A stretch of 64,000 bases of DNA from Microplitis mediator (lineage: Eukaryota > Arthropoda > Insecta > Hymenoptera > Braconidae), in the NCBI RefSeq assembly GCF_029852145.1, contig NC_079973.1:8576385-8640384 (forward strand), given 5' to 3'. Within the stretch, counting starts at the first letter, position 1. Each line of letters opens with the position of its first letter. A model generated the notes under the pieces. The model was given only the letters and a program-made list of their open reading frames with translations, had not been told where the DNA came from and ran no database searches. Below are positions 45,081 through 57,549 of the stretch, piece by piece. Position numbers and translations under genes: made by a program.

Positions 45081-46169
45081 TTAAAAGAAAATCTAGCGCA
45101 TTTGTATCCACGAAAACCCATATATTATTATTTTCTAACCGGTCTCGTTTTGTCCACTCTTCTCCTATATATATACATACGCATTTTATTTATGTCACGA
45201 TAATGATCTGAGCTGTTTCAATTATAGCTCACGCAAGCGCTGTATACAATTCAAAGTCACATATACTAAGAATGCTTTAAAAGAATCAACGAAGTTTTTC
45301 ATATTGACATTATCTACAAATTCGTATACATATATATATGTAAAAATAATCAATTTCTTAGACATTTCCTTATCGATAAAATATTCTCATGAGAATGTCT
45401 GATAATCTTTCCAAGGCTGCTAAGAAATCTCGATTATTCTCTTATTTCTTTAAATGGAATGTCATTTAAATAAAATAGGTATTGAAGAAGCTGCTGCGTA
45501 TGGTTAAATGAAAAAATAATATATATATGATGATTTGCTTATGAATATGTACGTTAATTAATTGTTATCTACAAAATGATATCTCAACTGATTATTCTAG
45601 TTAATGAAGTATTTTGTAATTTTAATGACTATTAACACGAGTCTAATGATTTAAGAATGTACGATAATAGATAAATAAATTCAAAATAAATATACGTAGC
45701 AGCCAATATTGTCACGTGTTTGAGAGCCAACGAATCAGTTAACCCGTTTTTTTATTAGTGAGCGTTCTCTATTATACTCTGGCAAGAAAAGTTTAGTATT
45801 TACAACTCGCCAGTTGACTTGTCACCTCGTGAATGAACACATGTGATTAAGAACTGCTCCAATTAATAGTCATGTTTATTATAAAATAAAATATAAATCA
45901 CAAGATTTGAATGTTTTTATTGACTTTTATTTGTGATAATATTGTACAAAATGTATTGTGACGTGTGTTATATTTATTTATACCAAATTCTACCTTTCTT
46001 CTTCACTTCTTAGTAATATATACTCATAAGACTATTTAATAAAATTAGAACTATAATAAAATACAGTGATTACATTCAGATTAGTAATTAATATCATAAT
46101 AAAGTGATATCATAATATAAGGCCGATAACTATTTGATTTAGTGTGAGTTTTAATATCATCTGTGAAAC
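45081..46169. other. upstream region of the transporter gene
   Basis: AT-rich with no repeats recognised. TATAAGG at 46116-46122 lies 48 bp before the start codon and might be part of a core promoter, but nothing else supports it. Confidence 0.35.
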
Positions 46170-47292
46170 ATGGTTAATAAAAATTTACGGTGTTCTGTTA
46201 GTACTATACAAGTTAATAATGGTAAGAATTTATTTTTTTTAAATTATAAATTTTTTAATTAATCAGTTCAAATTTTATTATAAACAAAAATTCATTTATA
46301 AAACCAAAGTGTTCGACAAATAAATTTGATAACGATCTTTGTAATTGATGAAATACAATTTTTTTTTTTTAATAATAAACATTTATTAATTAATTAAATT
46401 ATAAATTTTGTGTGATCTACTAGGTTAGAAAATTTCAAGTACCACGTTTTCTAATGGCATATAAACGCATTGAAAACTTTTCTTGATGCATTTCTTTTTT
46501 TTGTTTTTTTTTTCAATAAAAAAACAATTATTAATTATTATTACTATTATTATTATTATTATTATCTTTGTTATTAAGAGAATAAGAAAAATTTTGTTCC
46601 GGCCATATCTATATAATAAATTAAGTTAATTTTGAAAAATTTAGTATCGTTAGAAAGGTCTTAACTCGAATTAGTGCCTTTTCATACTTTAAACTCTTTT
46701 TTATTGCCAAGTATTGAGTGAAACAAAGTTATTTACATTATTCGCAATACATTTAAATTAAGCGCAAAAAAAAGACGATCGTATTCATCTTCTCTAAATA
46801 AATAAATTAATACTTTAATTGTTCTATCACTGAATATAGCTAAATATCACTGAATATATATCTTATATCTATATTATTAAGAGAGAATAAGAAAAATTTA
46901 GTCTATGCCATGTCTCTATGATAATAATTAATGATTTTATAAAATTACGGGCATAAAAATTAAAAAAAATTCTGAGATTAGATACTGAATTTTTTTCGTA
47001 TCAATAAAAGACAACAGCCTTGTGGTAAACCCACGAAATTTAATCAGTTTTTTGTATTTTTCATCGTAGTTGATATATATTGGAAAAAAAAAAGTATCGA
47101 CGACTTGCAAAAAAAATTTGATCGTGTAGAATTTTTTTCAAATCCTATAATTAACACAATTTTTGAAATCGATTGGTTCGCGAATTAATGAAAACATTTG
47201 AAAGTAAATTGTTAAGACCTTAATAAACGAGAAAATCAAACTTACTAAATTTGGTAGTGATACTCGGGCAGTCACGTGTGACTGTGGGTTGC

Positions 47293-47327
<35 letters not shown>

Positions 47328-50300
47328 AAACAAGAAAAAATAATTGTTAATTATTATTTTGGTCTATTGAATATTCAGACAATGAAGTTAAGGAACCAAG
47401 TGCAGATTTTGAAACAGCTCTCTCAGCGACTGGTGAGTAGAATAAAAATATCTAGTAACACATGATAATAAACCAAAAAATAATTATAATTATAAAATAT
47501 GTGTATACATTTCAAATGATTTAAACAAATAGGTTTCGGTGCGTTTAATATTTTCCTGATGTTGGCATTGATCCCAGTGGGTTGGGCTAGCGCTTTTGAT
47601 ATGACGTCTTCAGCATTTATCTTGGCTTCAGCAGAATGCGAACTTGAATTAACATTTATTCGTAAAGGTTTACTCTGCAGCGCTGTATATATCGGTACAT
47701 AAATTTTATAGATAAAGTATATACTCTTGAAATCAATTAACGTAATCAAGATCACATCAATTATACCAAAAGATTGATATAATTTTGATCTAATAATAAT
47801 TATAATTACCGAATAAAACATTATTCAGATCTAACGAGGTCTGATGAGATCGAAGTAGATCTAATTTCTTTCAAATTTTTTGCCATCCATCGATCTACAT
47901 TAGACTGATTAAAAATAATCGACTATTTTTTTTTTATTAAGGACACACACTGAAAAGTTTCAGTAGAATGAAAGAAGACGCCAGTGAAAATTTGAGTCCT
48001 TAAAATTAATATTAAGTACTCCCTGAATGCGATTTTCTATTCCCGTTTAAATAACATGGAAAAAAAATTTTAAGTTTGAAATTTTGTATTTCCGTAATGA
48101 CATATTGTACAAATAAGCCGAGGATATAATTACGTAGGAAATTTGATGCTCTACAAAAAAGTACTCAAGAAAAATTATTTAAGCTTGAAGTCAAATTTAT
48201 AGTAAATTTTGAGATCTTCTTACTTTCACAGTGAAACTATCAGACTTATCCGAAAATTTTATGAGACCTTTTTTGTAGATAATTTTATTTCCCACAAATT
48301 ATTTCAGATGAAGTTATTCGAAATTTCGCAGTGTTTTCTAGTTATTACCATTTTTATGTCAAGATCTGAAAAAAAAGGGTTTGAATCGATTTTGAGATCT
48401 TGACATTAAAACGGTAAAAACTAGAAAACAATGCGAAATTTCAAAAAACTTTGCTCATGGTAATTTGTAGTAAATAAAATTTTCTACAAAAAAGGTCCTA
48501 TAACATTTTGTGATAAGTCTGATTGTTTTGCTGTGAGAGTAAAAAGATCTCGAAATTCACTATAAATTGGAATTAAAGCTTAAATAACTTTTGAAGAGAT
48601 GGATTTATTAAAAAAACCATAAGAGTACTTTTTTGTAGAACGTTAAATTTCCTATGGAACTATATGGGCTTATTTGTATGATACGTCATTACGGAGATTT
48701 AAAATTTCAAACTTAAAAACTTTTTTCCTCATATTATTTAAATAGAAAATAGAAAATCGCAATCAAGGAGTACTTAATATTAATTTTAAGCGCTCAAATT
48801 TTGACTGGCGCCTTTTTTTATCCTATTGAAACTTTTCAGTGCGTGTCCCTGATAAAAAAAAATAGTCGATTTTTTGAATCAGTCTAATCTACATCCAATA
48901 ATATAGATCTTTTTTGACACAAAATTATTTGAAATTTTTTTTTTCTAAGGCCCCAAAATTTATTTTGAAATTAAAGTTTTAATTTTTACATTTTTATGAT
49001 TTGCCTTTTTTAGATTTGATAAAAAAATTTTAAAAATTAGATCTATGTAGATCTAGAATATTTTTCCAAGGAATTAAAAATGAGAAAAAAAAATTATTTA
49101 TTTTCAGGAATGATGTTTACCCCGTTATTTTGGGGTTTTGTATCAGATCGTTTTCCCAAACGAACATTAATGCTTTTTGGTCTATTGATTGATGCATTGT
49201 GTAATATACTTTGCAGTGTCATTGATTCATATTACATTTTTATAATTCTTAAATTCATAACTGGCACTATGTAAGTATTTAATATTTACCATAAGCAAAC
49301 AATTATTTTAATGATAACACTCAATTTGCTAAAGTAATTTAAAACATAAGTGTTACTTTTTATTACAAAGCTAATATTTATTATAGTGTTAGTGGGCCGT
49401 TTACACTTCTTATTCCTTATCTCAGTGAATTTCAACCAAATAAATATCGAGCTAAATTTATTACTTGGTCCGGCCTTTTATACAATGCAGGATTTATTAT
49501 TCCAGCAGGTAAAAATTATTACTAGAATTATATAATTATATAAACCAATAAATATTCATCTTTCCCGTAAATATTCATCTTTCCCGTAAAGAAGAATAAA
49601 ATCTAACGACACGGAAATAAAATTATGGAAACTTTTGTCATGCATTATGGCAATATTTCCCATAGTGGTATAGAAATTGTACCCATACTATTATAGGGGT
49701 GGTTCCCATAATATCATAAAATTTTTTTTTTTGCAAAATAGTGTGGAAATTTCCCTCATGATATGGAGAGATTTAAATAAAGCTTCTTCGACACTAAATT
49801 TGTTAAAAAAAAAAATTTTTGTTAAAAATTTTAATGTTTTTGCCAAATACAATTTTTTTTTTTTCAATGTTTGAATATTTATCTTTATATTTAACAATAT
49901 TTCTGTGTATTATAGAAGTGATTACCACACTTTTCTTTAAATTAATTTTTTCATGATGGTATGGGAACCATTACCATAACATTAGAAAAATGGTTCCTAT
50001 AATAGTATGGGAACCATCCCAATAGCATTATGGGAACCATTCCTATAATATTATCGGAATAGTTCCCATACTTTTATACACGGAAAAAAATTTACTGTTA
50101 CTGCAACAGGAGGCATTCAGGAGGAAATCCTGTTGCTGCAACGTGGCTGCCTCCTGTCGCAGCTGCAGGAAAATTCTGTTGCTACAACAGGATTTTTTCT
50201 TGTTGCTGCAACATGAATGCCTCCTGTTGCAGCAACAGTAAATTTTTTCCCGTGTAGGAACAACTCCTATAAATTATAGGAACCATTCCAATAAGTATAG

Positions 50301-53300
50301 GATCCATCCCTATAATGCTATGGGTAGCATTCCCATAATTATAAGAACTGTTCCTATAATTGTAGGAACCATTCCTGTAATTATAGGAACTGCTCCCGTA
50401 ATTTATGGTCATAATTCCTATGTTGGTATAGGAAAAAATTTTATAGAATTTTGGGAACCATTTCCATAATTTTCTTTCCGTCGAGATAAGGTCATATTTG
50501 ATCAGATATTGAATTTATTTCGTTAGATCTAGATTTTTTTCTTGTCACGTGCTTACTTCTCCCCGGGTTAAAAATAAAACTCGATTTAGACTTGGTCGTC
50601 TTAAATCGAGACTAGGTCTAAATCAAGTTTTATTTTTGACCCGGGTGATTGTCATATATGTTTCAATCTGGCCAGATATATGTATGTATGTATAACCTTA
50701 TCGGAACAGATATGACCATATTTAGTCAGATCCGAAAATATATGAGGTAATCTGAACTACTATCAGAAAAAAACGTAGCACATATAATTAGATCTGACGT
50801 TAAATGTTCAGACATGATCAGGCCTATATTCACTATCGAACCAGATATGATTTTATCTGACTTGATCTGGCCATACCTCGTCAGATCATTATTATAGTTT
50901 TCATGGATTTTATTATTAATTATTAATTATTTACATACATTTAGTATATGTATATTAAATAGATACGTTTCATATCATTCATAAGCATTTAAATAAATGC
51001 TGTACATAAAACTGGTTTGCCTCTCGTCGCAACTAGAATTATTTAATTCAATGTCAAGAATTTTTTCATTGCTTCATTCTTTATCAATATTTATACATTC
51101 TAATATATTTTATTATGCAAGACTTTCAATTTCAAACAAGCAGTTATAAAATCTAGAAAATTCTATAATATTAATACTAGGTATATTTATTGTAGGTGAG
51201 TTGATACTTGTTTTTTTAATAAATAACATTTTTTTTTTTTCCATAGTATTGGCTTTTAATGTAACGCCACTTCAATGGACATTTATTCTCTTTGATCGAG
51301 AATTTACTGCTTGGAGACTTTATTACTTCTCATGCTGTATTCCATCTATCCTTGGCTTTTTGGTACTGAGTTTTCTTCCGGAAACTCCTAAAATGCTTAT
51401 GGAAAATGGATATCTGCCAAGGGCTTATGATTTATTTAGACGTATTTATATAATCAACAATAGACTGCCGATTGACACGTATCCGGTAAAATTTCATTTA
51501 TTTATAAAATTTAATAATTCAACTTTATAATTTATTTATTTATAGAATATTGATAAAATAATTTTCACTTATCAAAGTGAAAGTTGATGTAGCGATAAAT
51601 TATCATCAAAAGATCATTAAAATATTGCTAAATTTTTCTAATAATAACTTGTTTTTTTAGATAAAATATTTACAGCAACCTTCGAAAAAACTTAATGAAA
51701 TAACTGAAGAATCGAAACTTAAAAAAATTCATGATACTTGGGATGATATAAAAGAATTATTTAAACCACCATATTTGGGACATTTTTTAATAATTAACTT
51801 ACTACAATTTTGCAGTATGCTTTCGTAAGTATGTTTTCTCATTTGATATTTTAATTCTCAATGGGTAAGCTTCCGGCATAAATTTCAAATACAGGGTCTA
51901 CTAAATCTACTAAAAATTGATTATGATAAAACAAAACGAAACAATGATTTTTTTCATATAATACACTGTATTTTTTTCAAGTCAAGAAATTTTCAATTAA
52001 AATTTAATAGTTTTATCATTATAAATAATAAATCGATTGCAAATTTATTTATTTCAATAAATTAAGCGGAAATTTTTCGTCAGAAGTTGAAAAATTATCA
52101 AAAAAAATTGTGGTTGTTTTTCTAAAAATATTGAATTTTTCAAAATATTTTAATAAACATTTTTTGTAGTACATTGAATTTTCTGTAAAAAAGGTATTTT
52201 ACAATTTTTCATAAAACTGATTGGTTATTGAGATGTTTGGAATTCCAAAGAATTAGAAATAGGAATTTGAAGTTTCACTATTTTAATTTATATTATTGAG
52301 GATATTTTTACTCTGTGTAGAACCAATAAGATGTTCAGAACAAAGGCTTCACATATATTTTATATTTTTTTCATGATAGGAATAATTGTGATAAGCTTGT
52401 TAATTAAAAGTATATAATTACATCGATCATCAGAAATTATGTAAACTTAAATCTTAATGAAAATAATTATTCAACATAAAGGCGTGGTTTGATTTTCAAA
52501 CGTGACTTTGTTTATTTTCAATAAATCATGATTTATTTTTTATGATAAAAACTTAATGATAATTAATAAAGAAAAACATTATCAGACAATGTGTATTCTT
52601 GGAAAAATATGTATTTTTTTTTTCTTCATATATATTAGGGTGGGCCAAAAAAAACAACTAATTTTTTTTTCTTTAGTTACCGTGAAAATATCGTTAAAGA
52701 TGATGAAAAAAAAAATCTGATAAAGTTTGAGCCCTTAAAATTAATATTAAGAGGGGGCGCTTCGTGATTTTTGATTTCCCATTTAAATAACATGGAATAA
52801 AAAAAAGTTTTTAATTTGGAATTTTATATCTCGGCAACGGCTCATTGTACAGATAAGGTCGTGACAAGTGTTTGTAGGCAATTAAATGCTCTACAAAAAA
52901 AGTCTCTTATCATTTTTTGATAAATCCATCTGTTCAAAAGTTATTGGAGCTTGAACTAAAATCCCTTCGAAAGTTATTCAAAGTTGAAGTTGAGTCAAAA
53001 CGACTTTAATAACCTCGAATAACTTTTAAAGGAGTGAATTTAGCAAAAATTGTTAAGAGACTTTTTTTGTAGAGCATTTAATTGTCTTCGAAAATTTCAT
53101 TGGCTTTTTTTCGGAAACTGATTTTTACATTAATTACAAAATTTTAAAGTTGAACAATCAAATTGTAAAATCATACCAATGTTTAAGGCATGATTATAAA
53201 GAAACGGTTCACCTGAAAAAAAATTTCAATCAGACCTTTTTTGTAGAGCATTAAATTTCCTACAAGAAATTTATTCAAGTCTATTTCGTTTATCTCGATT

Positions 53301-56300
53301 GTTTAAGAGTTATGAAACAAAAACCCGCTCATTCAAAAATTGCGATGATACACCTCTTAATATCAAAATTAAGAACTCAAATTTTCACAATAATTTTTTT
53401 TTGTCATTCCAAATAATCTTTTCACAGTATTTAAAAAAAAAATAGTCGATTTTTTTGGCCCAGTCTAATATACATATATACATTAGGGTGAGCCAAAAAA
53501 AACCAACCTATCGAATTTATGTCTTAAAAAGGACCTATATATCGAGAAAAAAATTCTCCCATTGGGCAAAATTTTTAGCTCAATTTTAAATGGTGTCGGT
53601 AGCAATTTAAAATTTCCCATTTAAATAACACGCAAAAAAATTTGTTTTGATTAAAAATATCATAACTTTTGAACCGTGTGAGATAAAAATTCGGCTCTAG
53701 AATATTTTTGTATGGCATTAAATTTTTTTAAAAAAAGTCCCGGGAGTCGAATTTGTAAACTTGATATTTTGTATACTAACAGGCCATCAAAGTCTAGAGC
53801 AAACAGAATCATACAAATTTAAGACTTTACTATTAAAAATATCAATACTTTGTTCTACATGTAGTGCAATGAAATCACAAACAATATCCACGTTGTAACA
53901 AATAATATTTTGTTATCAATCACAATAAAAGAAAAGTACTTGGAAAATTCAAATAAAGCCTTAAATTTGTACGATTCTGTTTACTCTAGACTATGATAGC
54001 CTGTTAGTATACGAAATATCAAGTTTACAAATTCGACTCCCAGGACTTTTTTTAGAGGAATTTAATGCCCTATAAGATTATTCCAGATCCGAATTTTTGT
54101 CTCACATGGTTCAAAAGTTATAATATTTTTAATTAAAAAAAATTTTTTCGCATGTTATTTAAATGGGAAATTTCAAATGGCTACCGACACCTTTTAAAAT
54201 TGAGCTAAAAATTTTGCCCAATGGGAGAATTTTTTTCTCGATATATAGGTCCTTTTTAAGACATAAATTCGATAGGTTGGTTTTTTTGGCTCAACCTAAT
54301 ATACATATATATATGAATAAATTACAGAAGTTAATGTATTTAAAAATTTTGAATTAAAGAAATAAATTTAAAGACTAAAGATAATTTTAAAAAGTTAAAA
54401 TATTAAATATCAAATACATCAACAGATTCAACACTTTGCGGCTTTGGGTACCGCACATGTTCATCATAATCAACAACTTTGACTACTCTCTGTGGGATCC
54501 TGCCCGTGGCAATCCAACGATATGCGAGTACTTGATTCCTGGCGTGATTCCCCCGGGTCTACCGAATGAGACTTTCTATGCAAATCACACCTGCATTCGG
54601 GTAATATGTCGGTACTGTAAATGCAGTTAACATTGAATCCACCATCTCTCATTTGTTCATAAGCATTTTCGTATCGTCTATTGTATTGTTCTACATAAAT
54701 AATATCCGCCGAACTGAATGCATCATTATACGTTATTTCACTACTCTATTAAATTTTATTTTATTTCAGTGGTACATAAATCCAAGCGTATATATCAATT
54801 CAAGTATTATTGCTGCTTCCGCCGTTGGATTTTCATTCCTTGTTAGCCTATTTTATACCACTAGACTGCGAAAAAAAACTGTTTTGAGTAAGTTTGGTAA
54901 TTTATCATTTAATTAATCATTATTATTAATATTATGTAATTTGAATCGGTATTAATAATACAAGAAGAGAAATTAACGGTACACAGAAAAAAAAGAAATA
55001 TTGCTGCAACAGAAACGTTCCTGTAGCATGAGTTTGTGGCTGCAACAGGAATAACCTGTGGCAGCCACAGGAATAATCCTGTTGCAACTACAGGTCCATT
55101 CCTGTTGCAGTCACAGGAATAATCTCAGATTCGTAGTAAGTATAAAAACACCGGCACACAAAAAAAAAACTTGTCTGTACACCGGGCGCCACCTATCTAC
55201 GGGCATGTTTTTCGACCCGCTGAATACGAATTTCAGGTCAGTTTAGGCCGCCCAGCCTTCAATTTCGAGTAAATTGCAAAAAACCCCAAAACATAGCGAA
55301 AATTCGATGTTTTGGCAAGAAAAAAAATTTTGAGATCTAAGGCAAACATAATTTTCATGTATTTTGATCTGTTAAATACTAATTTCGATCGTACGTTAAT
55401 CATAAACCGTTTTAAATCTAAAAAAATTGTAAAAAATCATCAAAAATAGCAAAAATCGAAGAAAATTGGGATTATCTTGGTACAAAAAATTTTGTGGACC
55501 CGGATTGACGAAGATTTTCATGTAATTTAATCTGCTTGATCTGATTCTGCAATAAATTTGGCCCATAGTCTCCTCAAACATTCATAAAATTTTAAAAAAT
55601 CGATAAAATAGCAGAAAATTGCTGCTGAAAGAATGGAAAAAAATCTTTTAAACAAAATTAAACAAATTTCTTGTATTTTTTATTTCTAAAATACAAGATC
55701 AAGTTCCAAGAATGTACACAAATTGAATTTTTAACGGTTTTTCGAGGGTATTGTACTGTTTCATTCTCAAATGATCTACGACGTAAATACCTCTTTTTTC
55801 ACCTTTGCCTTTATTTGTACTTTGTATTTTGTTAATAAAATATACAAGAAATTTATTTACTTGTGTTTAAAAGATTTTTTTCCATATTTTCAGCAGCAAT
55901 TTTCTGCTATTTTATCGGTTTTTTGCAGTTTTATGAATGTTTGAGGGGACTATGGGCCAAATTTATTGCAGAATCAGATCAAGCAGATTAAATTACATGA
56001 AAATCTTCGTCAATCCGGGTCCACAAAATTTTTAATGCCAAGATAATTCCAATTTTCTTCGATTTTTGCAATTTTTTATGATTTTTTACAATTTTTTTTA
56101 GATTTAAAACGGTTTATGATTAACGTACGATCGAAATTAGTATTTAACAGATCAAAATACATGAAAATTATGCTTGTCTTAGATCTAAAAATTTTTTTTC
56201 TTGCCAACACATCGAATTTTCGCTATAATTTGGGGTTTTTTGCAATTTACTCGAAATTGAAGGCTGGACGGCCTAAACTGACTTGAAATTCGTATTCAGC

Positions 56301-57321
56301 GAGTCGAAAAACATGCCCGTAGATAGGTGGCGCTCGGTGTACAGACAATTTTTTTTTGTATGCCGGTGTAATGATTATTAGTGGAATTGAGAATCAACGA
56401 CGGTGATATATATTTTTGTCTACACGCACACACACATACGCACACACACAGACACACGCACGCACATACACGTGTAACACATGCTTAGACACACACAAGA
56501 GTAGGCGCACATACGTACTCACACACATACACACATGTATAAATTTTTTTTCCGAAATGTTACCAAAAAACTAAAAACCATGAAAATCAATCTAATTGGC
56601 TTTGAATTATATAACTTAATCTGCATAGAATATTGTTATTATCATAATAATGTTTTATTTTATTTAGTTATTAGTTACTTGATCGCAATATTCAGCAGTT
56701 TTGGAACTAATTGGGCACAACTTGTACCTTTAATGTTGACCCTATCAGCATCTATTGTTGTAACGGGCCGAATAACGGCTAACATAGTTATCGCGGCTAA
56801 TGCCGACGTCATTCCCATACCGTTAAGGTAATACCCTCTACATCGATGCTTTTGATAACTATATAATAACTCATCTTTCCGATCTTTACATCTTTTGTGT
56901 TTGCTTTTGAATTTTAATTACCTATTAAACCTATCTATAGTAAATAAACTTACAACATATATTAAACTCTTAACTCAATAAATAATTCGATATAATGTTT
57001 AGAACAACGGCTGTCAGTTTTATCACAAATACCGGAAATTTAGCAAGTATTGTCGGAAACCTCGTATTTCCAGTTCTTCTCGAATTTGAATGTCTCAGTG
57101 CGTTCATGGGAATTGGCGCAATGTTAATACGTAAGTTCGCTAAAGTAATCGTTTATTCATATCATATAATTTATTAATGATTACAGAAGTTTTAGCATTA
57201 ATTACATAAGTTTGTAATACATTTGAATAATCGATTTCATTATCATTTTTCAGCATGTGTCTTTATGTCACTTTTTACGCTACGATCAGAGGGAAAAAAA
57301 ATAACTATAACACCTCCTTAA
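46170..57321 (+). CDS. SV2/SVOP-like major facilitator transporter, 12 exons
   Basis: Exons: 46170-46221, 47379-47432, 47533-47694, 49108-49270, 49387-49508, 51247-51485, 51661-51824, 54426-54600, 54770-54887, 56668-56827, 57003-57130, 57254-57321. All introns are GT-AG, phases join throughout, and the product is 534 residues with a TAA stop. It is an integral membrane protein with 12 hydrophobic segments. Landmarks: ADFETALSATG before TM1, the acidic TM1 residue in SAFDMTS, the MFS loop GFVSDRFPKR after TM2, SGPFTLLIPYLSEFQP in TM4-5, FLPETPKML after TM6, NTLRLWVPHMF in TM7, an extracellular loop with NETF and NHTC glycosylation sites, and IVGNLVFPVLLE in TM11. These match the order in synaptic-vesicle-glycoprotein-2-like transporters of insects. 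It lacks the long luminal loop of vertebrate SV2, so it is a member of the wider SV2/SVOP-like group. The substrate is unknown. AATAAA at 57677 and 57838 are candidate polyadenylation signals. Confidence 0.85.
46525..46565. repeat. ATT microsatellite (intron 1)
   Basis: Near-perfect ATT run. Confidence 0.85.
47295..47327. repeat. ATT microsatellite (intron 1)
   Basis: Pure ATT run about 50 bp before exon 2. Confidence 0.9.
47903..48884. mobile_element. GACTG-type foldback element in intron 3
   Basis: TA-flanked. GACTGATTAAAAATAATCGA mirrors TCGATTTTTTGAATCAGTC. Arms of about 450 bp mirror through a centre near 48390, including TTGACTGGCG near 48795 against CGCCAGTGAAAATTTGAG near 47980. Confidence 0.8.
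49608..50483. mobile_element. TIR element carrying GGGAACCATT minisatellite, in intron 5
   Basis: Left end CGACACGGAAATAAAATTAT and right end ATAATTTTCTTTCCGTCG are imperfect inverted repeats. The body is a degenerate array of about 19-22-bp units around GGGAACCATTCCTATAAT. It is interrupted by the element at 50079-50254. Confidence 0.65.
50079..50254. mobile_element. 176-bp CACGGAAAA foldback element
   Basis: TA on both sides. CACGGAAAAAAATTTACTGT mirrors AACAGTAAATTTTTTCCCGTG. The body consists of TGTTGCTGCAACA-type palindromic words. Inserted into the GGGAACCATT element, whose repeat resumes on the other side. Confidence 0.85.
50562..50645. mobile_element. 84-bp hairpin element with CCCGGG ends
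   Basis: CCCGGGTTAAAAATAAAACT mirrors GTTTTATTTTTGACCCGGG and the inner GATTTAGACTTGGTC mirrors GACTAGGTCTAAATC, so almost the whole sequence is one stem. Related words occur at 42270-42320. Confidence 0.7.
52638..53465. mobile_element. GACTG-like foldback element in intron 7, first
   Basis: TA-flanked. Left end GGGTGGGCCAAAAAAAACAA, right end TTTTTTTGGCCCAGTC. Inner arms mirror with divergence, e.g. GAGCCCTTAAAATTAATATT on the left and AATATCAAAATTAAGAACTC on the right. Confidence 0.75.
53486..54296. mobile_element. GACTG-like foldback element in intron 7, second
   Basis: TA-flanked. GGGTGAGCCAAAAAAAACCA mirrors TTGGTTTTTTTGGCTCAACC and the arms (e.g. CTATCGAATTTATGTCTTAA) are nearly perfect to a centre near 53890. 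It lies 20 bp from its neighbour. Confidence 0.85.
54982..55125. mobile_element. degraded CACGGAAAA-type element in intron 9
   Basis: TA then CACAGAAAAAAAAGAAATAT, followed by CTGCAACAGGAAT words as in the element at 50079. The right end is not found. Confidence 0.5.
55148..56369. mobile_element. 1.2-kb long-arm foldback element in intron 9
   Basis: ACACCGGCA and TGCCGGTGT ends. Arms of several hundred bp mirror closely: CACCTATCTACGGGCATGTT at 55191 with AACATGCCCGTAGATAGGTG at 56311, and GACGAAGATTTTCATGTAAT at 55507 with ATTACATGAAAATCTTCGTC at 55992. No ORF of note. Confidence 0.85.
56426..56540. repeat. degenerate CA-rich tract (intron 9)
   Basis: Irregular CACACA, CGCACA and TACACA words. 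Confidence 0.8.
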
Positions 57322-57518
57322 AGTAACAACTTAATATATGTAATATATAATGTGCAAATTCATAAATAGTTAAAAATATCAAGTCAAAATTAGGACAGAA
57401 ATATAATTGGGTCATATTTATTGATTTAGTTATAGTCAACAGATAGAAAAACAGTATTACTCTTTGATGGGGTTTACTTTTAAGATGATAAGCCAAGAGG
57501 ATGAAGATTATTCAGGAC

Positions 57519-57549
<31 letters not shown>

